Positions 26,291 through 34,544 of a stretch of DNA of 64,000 nucleotides are shown one piece after another. The first letter of the stretch is position 1; each line of letters starts with the position of its first letter. Position numbers and translations under genes: made by a program. The DNA comes from Mesorhizobium sp. LSJC280B00 (GTDB taxonomy: Bacteria > Pseudomonadota > Alphaproteobacteria > Rhizobiales > Rhizobiaceae), in the NCBI RefSeq assembly GCF_000502835.1, contig NZ_AYVL01000008.1, forward strand, positions 93,531-157,530, given 5' to 3'. The notes below the pieces were generated by a model, which saw only the letters and a list, made by a program, of their open reading frames with translations, was not told where the DNA came from and did no database searches.

Positions 26291-27049
26291 TCACGTCGTA
26301 ATGGTTGGCGTGCCTTGGCCGAGCGTCTCCGCAAACAGCGTCGTCAGCCGCTTCCAGTGGCGTTCGGCGCCGGCTGCATCGAAGGCACTATGGTCCGGCA
26401 TGCACCAGCCATGCGCCATGCCGGCATAGTTCTCTATGACATGATCGACCTCGGCGGCGCGCAGTGTTTCGGCCAGCCGCGCCGATTGCTCCGGCGGAAA
26501 GCTGCGGTCCACACCGGCAGTGCCGATATAGACCCTTGCCTTGACCGAGGCGGCCTTCCGATGCGGACTGTCGGCTGCGTCACCAGCCAGATTGCCGCCG
26601 TGAAAAGTGGCCGCGGCGGCGATGCGATCGGGATAGCTGGCCGCCGCGTTCAGCGCCCGCGCTCCGCCCATGCAATAGCCGACAATGCCGACCGGCCCGG
26701 TTAGGCCCTGGGCAGCGAGCACATCGAGGAAAGCGCCGCTGTCGCGGATCGTCATCTCCTGGGTCGTGCCGCCCAGGAGACCTGTGATGGCGGCCTTGCT
26801 CCTCTCGTCGCCGAACGCAGTCTTGGGATCGAACGGACCGTAGGGCGCATTGCGGTAAAAAAGGTCCGGCACAAGCACCGCATAGCCCTCGCCCGTAAGC
26901 CGCTCCGCCATCTGATCAAGCGCCGGTCGCGGACCGAAAACGTCCATGTAGAGGATGATCGCTGCCTTGGCTGGGGCCGCCGAACGGTACAGCCGGGCCT
27001 TGGCAATGCCGTCGCTTGTCTTGATCTGCATCGCTTGCGTGGCCATCAT
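26291..27049 (-). CDS. Dienelactone hydrolase family protein
   Basis: 252 residues of the alpha/beta-hydrolase fold. The triad is Cys126 in GYCMGGARA, Asp181 in GTAGVDRSFPP and His213 in GMAHGWCMPD; Cys as nucleophile sets it in the dienelactone hydrolase group rather than among Ser esterases. Substrate is probably a lactone or ester, unknown here. No signal peptide, so cytoplasmic. It stands 65 bp upstream of the ECF sigma gene on the same strand but shows no functional link to it. Confidence 0.87.
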   Translation of the reverse strand: MMATQAMQIKTSDGIAKARLYRSAAPAKAAIILYMDVFGPRPALDQMAERLTGEGYAVLVPDLFYRNAPYGPFDPKTAFGDERSKAAITGLLGGTTQEMTIRDSGAFLDVLAAQGLTGPVGIVGYCMGGARALNAAASYPDRIAAAATFHGGNLAGDAADSPHRKAASVKARVYIGTAGVDRSFPPEQSARLAETLRAAEVDHVIENYAGMAHGWCMPDHSAFDAAGAERHWKRLTTLFAETLGQGTPTITT

Positions 27050-27150
27050 CCGCTCCGTTGATCTGACGTGCGATAGATACCCGCGGTGACCGTCGCGGCA
27101 AGCTGTAATGAGGCGATCTGCTTCAAGATTTCGTGCGGCATTCGGCGACG

Positions 27151-27822
27151 CTACAGACGCGCGAATGCTGCCATGTGAAAGGCCTGAACCTCGGCCGGAT
27201 AGCGATAATCGGTAGCGTAAGGACAGGCGTTGCGTTCGAGGCAGCCGCCGGTCCGGCAGGGCGCGCCGTTTTGCCCGCGCACATGGGCCAGACAGGTTTC
27301 ATGTGCAAAACCATTCGCAGAATAAGCCTCGACCGGACAGGATTTCAGGCAAGGTTTTTCCAAACATGTATCGCAAAGGTGAATCACGTCGTGGGGTTCT
27401 TGGAGCGCAATCTCATTTTCGAACAGCAGCGCGCCGCGATAGGCATGCCAGAGCCCGTATTTCGGATGCATGAGAATGCCGAGCGGCGACGGCTTCAGCC
27501 CCTCCGCACGCATCGCCCATTGCTGGAACGGCAGATAAGGCCTGTCGGACGGTGACACGGCGCGCGCCCCGAATTTTCCGGCCACCGCGCCGATCACTTC
27601 GCGCGACCATCTGTCGAGCGGATCGTCGATCGGCTGTGACTGTTTCTCCAACCAGCGCAGGAAGTGCGGCCAAGGTGCGGCACCCGCCTGCCCCACCAGC
27701 AGCACGGATTTGGCGGCGACGCCGGAGAGACCGGAGGGTGTTTCTTCACCACCTGCAAAATTGAAGCCGCCGCGAAGCATGAGGCCGGAGGCGGAAAGCG
27801 CTGCCGCGATGGTTTCAGTCAT
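27151..27822 (-). CDS. 4Fe-4S ferredoxin-like protein downstream of MttB
   Basis: 223 residues. An alpha/beta N-terminal region is followed by LCDTCLEKPCLKSCPVEAY (a CX2CX4CX3C cluster motif) and by four more cysteines in ETCLAHV ... PCRTGGCLERNACPY, enough for two iron-sulfur clusters. The layout recalls the ferredoxin part of epoxyqueuosine reductase-like proteins, without their corrin domain. It lies about 105 bp downstream of the second MttB gene on the same strand. Corrinoid systems need low-potential electrons for reactivation, so it may supply them to the RamA-like protein; that is inference. Confidence 0.7.
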   Translation of the reverse strand: MTETIAAALSASGLMLRGGFNFAGGEETPSGLSGVAAKSVLLVGQAGAAPWPHFLRWLEKQSQPIDDPLDRWSREVIGAVAGKFGARAVSPSDRPYLPFQQWAMRAEGLKPSPLGILMHPKYGLWHAYRGALLFENEIALQEPHDVIHLCDTCLEKPCLKSCPVEAYSANGFAHETCLAHVRGQNGAPCRTGGCLERNACPYATDYRYPAEVQAFHMAAFARL

Positions 27823-27928
27823 GCCGCGCTCGGGATCACCCCTTCTTGTCCGGGTCGGAGAAGGCACTCCGCCAGACTTCCTTGTGGATGATGTTGGCGA
27901 CTTTAGCCCCGCCTGATTCGGGCTCCTT

Positions 27929-29503
27929 TCAGGTGAAGGCGTCGGCCATCGACGACTTCTTCCTGGCGATGAAGTCCTTCAGCCCATCGTCGATGCCCGG
28001 ATCGAGATACGGCGCCTCGTAGCTTTCGAGCCAGCGGCGCGCGAGCTCGTTGGCGCGCTGCGGCGCGGTTTTTTCGCCTTCGGCCAGCCACTGCTCGTAG
28101 GAATTGTTATCGGCGATGTTGGAGCGGTAGAACGCGGTCTGGAAATTGGCCTGGGTGTGATCGCAGCCGAGATAGTGGCTGCCTGGGCCGACCTGGCGGA
28201 TGGCATCCATCGCCTGGCCGTTTTCCGACAGGTCGACACCCTCGGAGAACTTCTGCGTCATGCCGAGCTGGTCGATGTCCATCATGAATTTTTCGTAGCA
28301 GGAGGCGAGACCGCCCTCGAGCCAGCCGGCCGAATGCAGCACGAAGTTGGTGCCGGCGAGGATCGTCGAGTTGAGCGTGTTGGCGCTCTCGTAGGCGGCC
28401 TGCGCATCGGGGATTTTTGAAGCACAGAGCGAACCGCCGGTGCGAAACGGCAGGCCGAGCCGACGGGCAAGCTGTGCGGCGCCATACGAGACAAGCGACG
28501 GCTCCGGCGTGCCGAAGGTCGGCGCGCCAGACTGCATTGAGATCGACGAGGCGAAGGTGCCGAACAGCACCGGCGCACCCGGCCGGATCAGCTGTGTGAA
28601 CGACGCCCCGGCCAGAACCTCGGCCAAAACCTGGGTCAGCGTGCCGGCGACCGTCACCGGGCTCATCGCACCGGCAAGGATGAACGGCGTGACGATGCAG
28701 GCCTGATTGTGGCGCGAATAGACCTTCAGCGCTCCCAGCATGGTCTCGTCGAAGACCATCGGCGAGTTGGCATTGATCAGGCTGATCAGCACCGTGTTGT
28801 TCTCGACGAAATCGTCACCAAACACGATCTTGGCCATCGCCACCGTATCTTCAGCGCGCTCGGGCGCGGTCACCGAGCCCATGAACGGCTTGTCCGAATA
28901 TTTGATATGGCTGTAGACCATGTCGAGATGCCGTTTGTTGACCGGCACGTCGACCGGCTCGCAAACCGTGCCGCCCGAATGATGGATCGACGGCGCCATA
29001 TAGGCGAGTTTCACGAAATTCCGGAAATCCTCGATCGTCGCATAGCGCCTGACGCCGTCGAGATCGCGCACGAAGGGCGGTCCATAGACCGGCGCGAACA
29101 CTGTCGCGTTGCCGCCGATCTGCACCGAGCGCTCGCCGTTGCGGGCGTGCTGGGTATAGACGGACGGAGCGGTCTTCAACAGCGAGCGGCAGAGGCCCTT
29201 GGGGAAATGCACCCGCTCGCCCTTGACGTCGGCGCCCGCCTCTTTCCAAAGCTGCAGCGCCTCGGCGTCGTCGCGGAAGATGATGCCGATCTCCTCCAGC
29301 ACCGTGTCGGTGTTCTTTTCGATCAGCGCCAGCCCTTCCTCGTCCAGCACTTCATAGACGTTGATCTTGCGCTTGATATAGGTGAGCTGTGTGCCGGGGC
29401 CGCCGCCCGAACGTGCAGCCCGTCGGGCTGCGGCGCCACCGCTGGCAGCGCGCCCGCGCCGTGCGTTTGACGCTTCCTGATCGACCGGCGCGTTCTCACT
29501 CAT
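27929..29503 (-). CDS. MttB-superfamily corrinoid methyltransferase, non-pyrrolysine, paired with corrinoid protein
   Basis: 524 residues, about as long as the 11906 paralogue but clearly diverged. Blocks include TPFILAGAMSPVTVAGTLTQ, SGAPTFGTPEPSLVSYGAAQ, DAQAAYESANTLNST and the end QVGPGSHYLGCDHTQ. The frame has no amber codon, so no pyrrolysine. It is expected to move a methyl from a quaternary amine to the divergently encoded corrinoid protein at 29812. The ATG at 29503 has AGGGAAG upstream. Residues 14-34 are a basic Arg/Ala/Gly tract (RRGRAASGGAAARRAARS). The TGA stop is followed in frame by 30 further sense codons before the next stop. Confidence 0.92.
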   Translation of the reverse strand: MSENAPVDQEASNARRGRAASGGAAARRAARSGGGPGTQLTYIKRKINVYEVLDEEGLALIEKNTDTVLEEIGIIFRDDAEALQLWKEAGADVKGERVHFPKGLCRSLLKTAPSVYTQHARNGERSVQIGGNATVFAPVYGPPFVRDLDGVRRYATIEDFRNFVKLAYMAPSIHHSGGTVCEPVDVPVNKRHLDMVYSHIKYSDKPFMGSVTAPERAEDTVAMAKIVFGDDFVENNTVLISLINANSPMVFDETMLGALKVYSRHNQACIVTPFILAGAMSPVTVAGTLTQVLAEVLAGASFTQLIRPGAPVLFGTFASSISMQSGAPTFGTPEPSLVSYGAAQLARRLGLPFRTGGSLCASKIPDAQAAYESANTLNSTILAGTNFVLHSAGWLEGGLASCYEKFMMDIDQLGMTQKFSEGVDLSENGQAMDAIRQVGPGSHYLGCDHTQANFQTAFYRSNIADNNSYEQWLAEGEKTAPQRANELARRWLESYEAPYLDPGIDDGLKDFIARKKSSMADAFT

Positions 29504-29652
29504 AATCGTTCTTCCCTGGCTTTCGTTCTGGCCTGATTTACTCCGGCCGGGCTCTTGCACCGGCCTGAAATCCGTTTGCGGCCGCATATTGCGGTCTCTG
29601 GCCGGATCGTAGCCATGCACCCTATTCGAAACGGCCCGCCAGCGCCAACGCC

Positions 29653-29719
29653 TGTCGCAAAATCGACAAGAATTCCAAGAGATTTACGGTCGCTTTCGTT
29701 TTGCGGGAAGTCGCAAATC
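29653..29719. promoter_or_regulatory. Cluster of GTCGCAAA-type half-sites in the MttB/corrinoid divergent promoter
   Basis: The 308-bp gap between the two starts holds TGTCGCAAAA at 29653, GGTCGC at 29688, TTTTGCGGG at about 29699 and AGTCGCAAAT at 29709. The same core forms perfect inverted repeats before the GlxA-type regulator gene (44506-44601). The site is placed about 95-160 bp upstream of both genes. The remainder of the gap shows no further clear signal except AAGGAG before the corrinoid gene. Confidence 0.4.
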
Positions 29720-29811
29720 AGCTATGGACAACCGGCCCGTGCGGGTTAGGTATTGACGCGATATTTTTAAGCTGCCGCAACAGTTGTAGCCGGCAAGGAG
29801 CCTGAGAAAAA

Positions 29812-30510
29812 ATGGCCGACGACGAGATCATCCTTTCGGAACTCTCCGACGACGAGTTGGTGCAGCAGATGCACGACGATCTTTATGACGGGTTGAAGGA
29901 AGAAATCGAGGAAGGCACCAATATCCTTCTCGAGCGCGGCTGGGCGCCTTACAAGGTGTTAACCGAGGCTCTGGTCGAGGGCATGCGCATCGTCGGCGAG
30001 GACTTCCGCGACGGCATCCTGTTCGTTCCCGAAGTGCTGCTGTCGGCCAACGCGATGAAGGCCGGCATGTTCATCCTGCGTCCGCTGCTTGTCGCCACCG
30101 GCGCGCCGAAGCAGGGTAAGATGGTGATCGGCACCGTCAAGGGCGACATCCATGACATCGGCAAGAATCTGGTCGGCATGATGATGGAAGGCGCCGGCTT
30201 CGATGTCATTGACCTCGGCATCAACAATGCGGTCGAAAAATATCTCGATGCCATCGAAAAGCACCAGCCCGACATCATCGGCATGTCGGCGCTGCTGACG
30301 ACGACCATGCCTTACATGAAAGTCGTCATCGATACGATGAAGGAAAAGGGCATTCGCGATGACTATGTCGTGCTGGTCGGCGGCGCACCGCTCAACGAGG
30401 AATTCGGCAAAGCCGTCGGCGCCGACGCCTATTGCCGCGACGCCGCGGTGGCGGTCGAGACCGCCAAGGACTTCATGAAGCGCAAGCACAACGTCCGCGC
30501 TTCGGCCTGA
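29812..30510 (+). CDS. Corrinoid (B12-binding) methyl-carrier protein, MetH-module/MtbC-type
   Basis: 232 residues: a four-helix cap (residues 1-90, with ALVEGMRIVGEDFRDGILFVPEVL), then the Rossmann B12-binding domain. GTVKGDIHDIGKNLVG carries the DxHxxG signature; His114 would ligate cobalt from below. It serves as methyl carrier between a methyltransferase and an acceptor. Partners in the window are two MttB proteins as donors, the homocysteine module (22377) and the methyl-THF module (37779). AAGGAG precedes the ATG, and a strong terminator follows. It is the only corrinoid protein here, so it is probably shared. Confidence 0.95.
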   Translation: MADDEIILSELSDDELVQQMHDDLYDGLKEEIEEGTNILLERGWAPYKVLTEALVEGMRIVGEDFRDGILFVPEVLLSANAMKAGMFILRPLLVATGAPKQGKMVIGTVKGDIHDIGKNLVGMMMEGAGFDVIDLGINNAVEKYLDAIEKHQPDIIGMSALLTTTMPYMKVVIDTMKEKGIRDDYVVLVGGAPLNEEFGKAVGADAYCRDAAVAVETAKDFMKRKHNVRASA

Positions 30511-30534
30511 GCCAATAAGTCCGGCACCGACGAG

Positions 30535-30566
30535 AAAAGCCGCGCCTTGCAGTGCGGCTTTTTTAT
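30535..30566 (+). terminator. Rho-independent terminator after the corrinoid protein gene
   Basis: AAAAGCCGC-8nt-GTGCGGCTTTTTT: a 7-9-bp stem followed by six T, 25 bp past the stop codon. It isolates the corrinoid gene as a single-gene transcript. Confidence 0.85.
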
Positions 30567-30591
30567 TCCCAAATATTTAGAGCCGTGCGGA

Positions 30592-30732
30592 TCAGGGTTT
30601 CTTGACGGTATCGTCAACAGCCTTCGCAGTGGATTTGATATCCTTACCGACGCCGCGCACCGTGTTGGCGCAGGCCGAAACAGCCAAGGCGCAGGCGAGA
30701 ATAGCGATTGGCGCGACGCGGAACAATTTCAT
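30592..30732 (-). CDS. Entericidin-like small lipoprotein
   Basis: 46 codons. The sequence begins MKLFRVAPIAILACALAVS and continues with the lipobox VSAC and then ANTVRGVGKDIKSTAKAVDD. The lipobox Cys is followed by a short amphipathic helix, the entericidin A/B family pattern, placing it in the outer or inner membrane envelope. GGGAGAC lies at good spacing before the ATG. These lipoproteins are common and their role is poorly defined, often linked to envelope stress. It lies between the terminator of the corrinoid gene and the divergent DUF1638 gene. Confidence 0.8.
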   Translation of the reverse strand: MKLFRVAPIAILACALAVSACANTVRGVGKDIKSTAKAVDDTVKKP

Positions 30733-30796
30733 GAATGGTGTCTCCCTCAGGATATAAATTCGCTGGACAGCAACGAAGATGGATTAGACTGGTTCC

Positions 30797-31438
30797 ATGA
30801 CTACCGCGCGAAAACAACAATCCGATCAAGGCGACAGGCTGCTCGTCATCGCCTGCGGGATGATTGCGCGCGAAGTTTTGGCGGTCAAGGAGCAGCTCGG
30901 GCTCGACCATCTCGACCTGACCTGCTTGCCGGCGGAGTTCCATTTCTATCCTGACCGCATCGCGCCGGCCATGGACAAGGCTATCGAGAAGGCCAAGACC
31001 GACGGCTACAGACACATATTCGTCGGCTATGCCGATTGCGGCACGGGTGGCCTGCTCGACCGGATCTGCGAGAAGCACGGCGTCGAGCGTATGGCCGGGC
31101 CGCATTGCTTTGCCTTCTACCAGGGCATGGATGCCTATGCGAAGGTCGCCGATGACGACATGATGTCGTTCTACATGACCGATTTCCTCTGCCGGCAATT
31201 CGATGCCTTCTTCATGAAGCCGCTCGGTCTGGACAAGCACCCGGAGCTGATCAAGGACTATTTCGGCAATTACGAGAAGCTGATCTATATCGCCCAGACC
31301 GACGACCCGGAACTCGACAAGGTCGCCGAAAAGGCGGCGAAAATGCTCGGCCTCGCTTATGAGCGGCGCTCGACCGGCTATGGTGACCTGACGGGCGAAC
31401 TTAAGCGGGTGGCCTCACATCCGGAGGACGTCCGTTAG
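30797..31438 (+). CDS. DUF1638 family protein
   Basis: 213 residues. The family blocks are RLLVIACGMIAREVLAV at the start, FVGYADCGTGGLLDRIC in the middle and GPHCFAFYQGMDAYAKV. Conserved Cys in ACGM, YADCG and PHCF might bind a metal or cofactor. No biochemical function is known to me. In several Proteobacteria and archaea this family lies close to MttB/corrinoid genes, and here it is 290 bp from the corrinoid protein, which supports a role in methyl transfer or corrinoid handling. Confidence 0.85.
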   Translation: MTTARKQQSDQGDRLLVIACGMIAREVLAVKEQLGLDHLDLTCLPAEFHFYPDRIAPAMDKAIEKAKTDGYRHIFVGYADCGTGGLLDRICEKHGVERMAGPHCFAFYQGMDAYAKVADDDMMSFYMTDFLCRQFDAFFMKPLGLDKHPELIKDYFGNYEKLIYIAQTDDPELDKVAEKAAKMLGLAYERRSTGYGDLTGELKRVASHPEDVR

Positions 31439-31453
31439 ACGCCCCGCTTCGGA

Positions 31454-31987
31454 TTATTTGCTCGCCGGTTGCGGATCCGACACGAAATCGACAACGCGGC
31501 CGTTTTCTAACCGGATCGGTCCCCTTGCAGTTGGATCCTTGCGCAACGCCTCTGCAATCAGGGCTTCGACGGTGTCGAGGTTGACTTGCAGAATTGAGGA
31601 GTCGCCCAGTTCCCAGTACTCGCCTTCATCAAAGACATCGAGCTTGTCGAAAAGAGGAGCAACTTTGCGGAGCAGCTCGATGATTTCGATATGCGCGTCC
31701 GACCCGGCAAACTGGGTCTTACAAAATTGCTGCATGAAGAGGTGCCTGTCGAACTCGAACCGAAGGGGCTCCGACTTGGGATGCGGCAGAAGCTCTATTC
31801 CTATAACCGGGCCGAGATAGTCCACGCTGCGTTCATCAACGACCCGATGGAGAACCATTTCGGCTTCGTCTATTTTCCGAAACGGCCAGCCTCGAGTGAC
31901 AGCAAACGCCTCCACTTCCCGCAATAGCACAGCGTAGTGCTCGTCTTCGCGCAGCTGTCCCTCAAAATGGATCGTCACCCCCAACAT
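31454..31987 (-). CDS. Hypothetical protein
   Basis: 177 residues, no signal peptide, acidic. No family recognised. Features are a start IHFEGQLREDEHYAVLL with a predicted beta strand, a Gly-poor central region with IGIELLPHPKSEPLRFEFD, and an amphipathic IEIIELLRKVAPLFDKL. GGGGAGG lies close to the ATG. GC is lower than in the neighbours. It is followed convergently by the DUF1638 gene end and preceded on the same strand by an epimerase. Confidence 0.6.
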   Translation of the reverse strand: MLGVTIHFEGQLREDEHYAVLLREVEAFAVTRGWPFRKIDEAEMVLHRVVDERSVDYLGPVIGIELLPHPKSEPLRFEFDRHLFMQQFCKTQFAGSDAHIEIIELLRKVAPLFDKLDVFDEGEYWELGDSSILQVNLDTVEALIAEALRKDPTARGPIRLENGRVVDFVSDPQPASK

Positions 31988-32028
31988 GCACCTCCCCGCG
32001 CAAACGTTTTGCGATGATAGCCGCGCTT

Positions 32029-32940
32029 CTATTCGATCGCCAGGGCGGCAAGCACATCGGCAAAGCTCGTCTTGCAGACGAAACCCAGCCGCTTCCTCGC
32101 CCGCGACGCATCGTAGACCCGGTCGATCGACGAAAACATCGTCCAGCCTTTCTTCGTGTAGAGTGCCGGATAATCCGGAAAATAGCGCGCGACGACCGAC
32201 GGCGCGTCGGCGATCAAGGCCGCGCAATCTTCGGGCTGGAAAGGCGTCGGTGCCGAGATGATGAAAGTGTCGAAGCCCAATTGCGGCGCTTTCTCCAGGG
32301 CAGCGATGTGGGCGTCGGCTGCGTCCTCCACCGTCAGCCGGCGGAACAACAGCTCATTGGCCTTGGTGTTGGCATCCGACTGTTCGATCACGTGCGCCAT
32401 GTCGTCCGCCTCGGGAAAAAACCGGGCGGTGCGCAACACGATCACCGGCAGGCCGAACTGCAAATGATAGAGCCGGCAGAGCTGTTCGGCTGAAAGCTTG
32501 GTGACGCCATAGATGTTGCGCGGTTCAGGCGACATGTCTTCCGTCAGCCATGCCGCCTTGCGCGCCCCGCCGGTGAAGCCGGTGCGTATGGACTCGGAAA
32601 TCATCAGCGATGTCGTCGACGTAAACACGAAGCGCTGAACGCCAAAAGCTGCTGCCGCATCGAGCAGGTTGAGCGTGCCGCGCACATTCGTCTCGACGAA
32701 ATCCTCGTTGCGATGACGTTCGATGTCAGGCTTGTGCAGCGCGCCGCTATGGATGATGGCCTCGATGCGGTTCTCCTCGACCGCCCTCATGACCAGGTCG
32801 CGATCGGCGACTGAGCCGACGATTCGCGTTTCCGAGGATGGGACGGGATCGAGGCCGGTGACGTCATGACCAAGAGCCCGCAGGCGCGGCGCCAAGGCGC
32901 TGCCCAGCCAACCGGACGATCCCGTCAGCAAGATCCGCAT
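32029..32940 (-). CDS. NAD(P)-dependent epimerase/dehydratase family protein
   Basis: 303 residues of the extended short-chain dehydrogenase fold. The N-terminal LLTGSSGWLGSALAPRL is the nucleotide-binding GxxGxxG motif. The substrate site has FTSTTSLM and YGVTKLSAEQL, giving the YxxxK pair. The C-terminal part is shorter than in UDP-galactose epimerases. It probably acts on a nucleotide sugar or hydroxy-steroid-like substrate, not determined. It lies 41 bp upstream of the hypothetical gene on the same strand. Confidence 0.85.
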   Translation of the reverse strand: MRILLTGSSGWLGSALAPRLRALGHDVTGLDPVPSSETRIVGSVADRDLVMRAVEENRIEAIIHSGALHKPDIERHRNEDFVETNVRGTLNLLDAAAAFGVQRFVFTSTTSLMISESIRTGFTGGARKAAWLTEDMSPEPRNIYGVTKLSAEQLCRLYHLQFGLPVIVLRTARFFPEADDMAHVIEQSDANTKANELLFRRLTVEDAADAHIAALEKAPQLGFDTFIISAPTPFQPEDCAALIADAPSVVARYFPDYPALYTKKGWTMFSSIDRVYDASRARKRLGFVCKTSFADVLAALAIE

Positions 32941-33062
32941 TCTTTTGCACCTCGTTTCTGCTGTCGATGCTCAGGCACGGATGACAGAACGCGGCGAAAC
33001 ATTAAGGTATGCGCCAGACAAGAAAACAGCCTGCTCCAGCCAACAAAAGGGAAACGCCACCG

Positions 33063-33638
33063 ATGATCGCTCGCCTCATGTTTGCCGCAGCAACTGTCCT
33101 CTGCTTGACCATGCCCGCGTTGGCCGATGGCGAGGTGCAGAAGCTGATAACGGCTGCCGACAAGGCGCGGCTCAACAAATATGGCGAGACGCGCAAGGCA
33201 GCGCTTGACGAGGCGAAGGCCGGCGATCCCGCCGAGGTCAAGCAGCTCGACGCTTTGCTGGCAAAGCCGCTGGTTCCCTTCTCTGACAGGGACCTGACCG
33301 GCAAATGGCAATGCCGCACCATCAAGGCCGGCGGATTGAGCCCGCTCGTCATCTATGGCTGGTTCAAATGCAAGGTGAGTGACGACGGCTCCGGCTGGAG
33401 ACTGGAAAAGATCACCGGCTCGCAGCGCACCAAGGGCCGCTTCTTCGACGATGGCGAGAAACGCGCGATCTATCTCGGTTCCTTCCACGTCAACGACGAT
33501 CCGGCAAAGCCCTACGGCAGCGGCCCGGAAAGCGATCAGGTCGGCTATGCCTTCCGCAACAGCGCCAGTGAATGGCGCATCGAGTTCCCGGCGCCCTATT
33601 ACGAATCGAAGCTCGATATCCTCGAATTCAAGCGCTGA
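33063..33638 (+). CDS. DUF4893-type secreted protein
   Basis: 191 residues. The first 22 are a signal peptide (MFAAATVLCLTMPALADG). The mature part has GKWQCRTIKAGG and WFKCKV, two Cys likely bridged in the periplasm, and ends in a beta-rich segment. It matches what I recall of DUF4893. Function unknown. AAGGGAAACG lies before the ATG at 33063; the frame is open 54 bp further but lacks a good site. It is divergent from the epimerase. Confidence 0.65.
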   Translation: MIARLMFAAATVLCLTMPALADGEVQKLITAADKARLNKYGETRKAALDEAKAGDPAEVKQLDALLAKPLVPFSDRDLTGKWQCRTIKAGGLSPLVIYGWFKCKVSDDGSGWRLEKITGSQRTKGRFFDDGEKRAIYLGSFHVNDDPAKPYGSGPESDQVGYAFRNSASEWRIEFPAPYYESKLDILEFKR

Positions 33639-33718
33639 GCCCCGATCACCAGGGGTTAACCCGGTCAGCCTAGCATTCGCGCGCAAAGAACAGGTTCTTT
33701 GCGGGGGGGTCGCAGAGC

Positions 33719-34501
33719 ATGGCACTGTCGAAAACAAACCAACGGCCGATCGTCGTCGTCACCGAAGGCGGCCCGCATATCTGGGCGATCGTCAACGCCG
33801 TCGCCGATCAACTCGGCCCGGTCAGCGTCATCCTCGAAGCTCCTGAATCCAAAAAGCAATTGCTTCTCGCGCGGGCGCGGCGGCAAGGCTGGACCTCGGC
33901 CATCGGTCAACTCGGCAGGATGGTGCTGACGCGCCTCGGCAAGCGCTTCTTCGCCGGCCACGCAGCACGGCTTGCCGCCGGGCAGAAGCTGCAAACCGAA
34001 CCGAAGCCTGGGCAAAAGATCATTTATGTCTCGTCGGCCAACGCGCCGGAGTGCCTGCAGGCGATCGCGGAAATCCAGCCGGGTGTGGTGCTGCTCGCCG
34101 GCTGCCGCTTGCTGTCGCGGCAGACGCTGGCGAAAATCCCTTGCCCGGTCCTCAACTACCACGCCGGCATCGCCCCGAAATATCGCGGCATGAATGGCGG
34201 CTACTGGGCGCTGGCTTCAGGCGATGCGGAGAACTTCGGCACCACCGTACATCTGGTCGACGCCGGCGTCGACACTGGCGGCGTGCTGCGGCAGACGCGT
34301 GGCAAACCGCAGCCGGGCGACACAATTTCAAGCTACGCGTTGCGGCAGGCGGCCTTCTCGCGCGACATCTGCGTCGAAGCGGTCAGGGATGCGCTGGCCG
34401 GCAAGGTCGGCACGGTGGATCCCGGCCTGCCTTCGAAACAATGGTATCATCCGACGGTATGGTTTTATCTCTGGACGGGGATAAGGAACGGCGTCTGGTG
34501 A
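33719..34501 (+). CDS. Formyltransferase-family protein
   Basis: 260 residues with the core of the formyl-transferase N domain. LNYHAGIAPKYRGMNGGYWAL holds the Asn-His catalytic pair, and TTVHLVDAGVDTGGVL supplies the catalytic Asp. Members such as Fmt, ArnA and sugar N-formyltransferases move a formyl from 10-formyl-THF. The N-terminal region is atypical and the methionyl-tRNA C-domain is absent, so an amino-sugar or other small amine is the probable acceptor. It is followed 44 bp later by a fatty-acid desaturase on the same strand. A folate enzyme next to this methyl hub may be chance. Confidence 0.85.
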   Translation: MALSKTNQRPIVVVTEGGPHIWAIVNAVADQLGPVSVILEAPESKKQLLLARARRQGWTSAIGQLGRMVLTRLGKRFFAGHAARLAAGQKLQTEPKPGQKIIYVSSANAPECLQAIAEIQPGVVLLAGCRLLSRQTLAKIPCPVLNYHAGIAPKYRGMNGGYWALASGDAENFGTTVHLVDAGVDTGGVLRQTRGKPQPGDTISSYALRQAAFSRDICVEAVRDALAGKVGTVDPGLPSKQWYHPTVWFYLWTGIRNGVW

Positions 34502-34544
34502 CGCGCCGATTTACCGGACAGCCACCCGCCACTAACATTGCATC

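Noticed and set aside
28709..29470. 253-codon plus-strand ORF inside MttB
   Set aside because: Antisense to a well-supported MttB gene; His/Arg-rich without fold signals.
11906..29503. Pyrrolysine in the MttB genes
   Set aside because: Neither MttB frame contains an internal TAG, and no pyl gene or tRNA-Pyl is seen, so these are non-pyrrolysine members.
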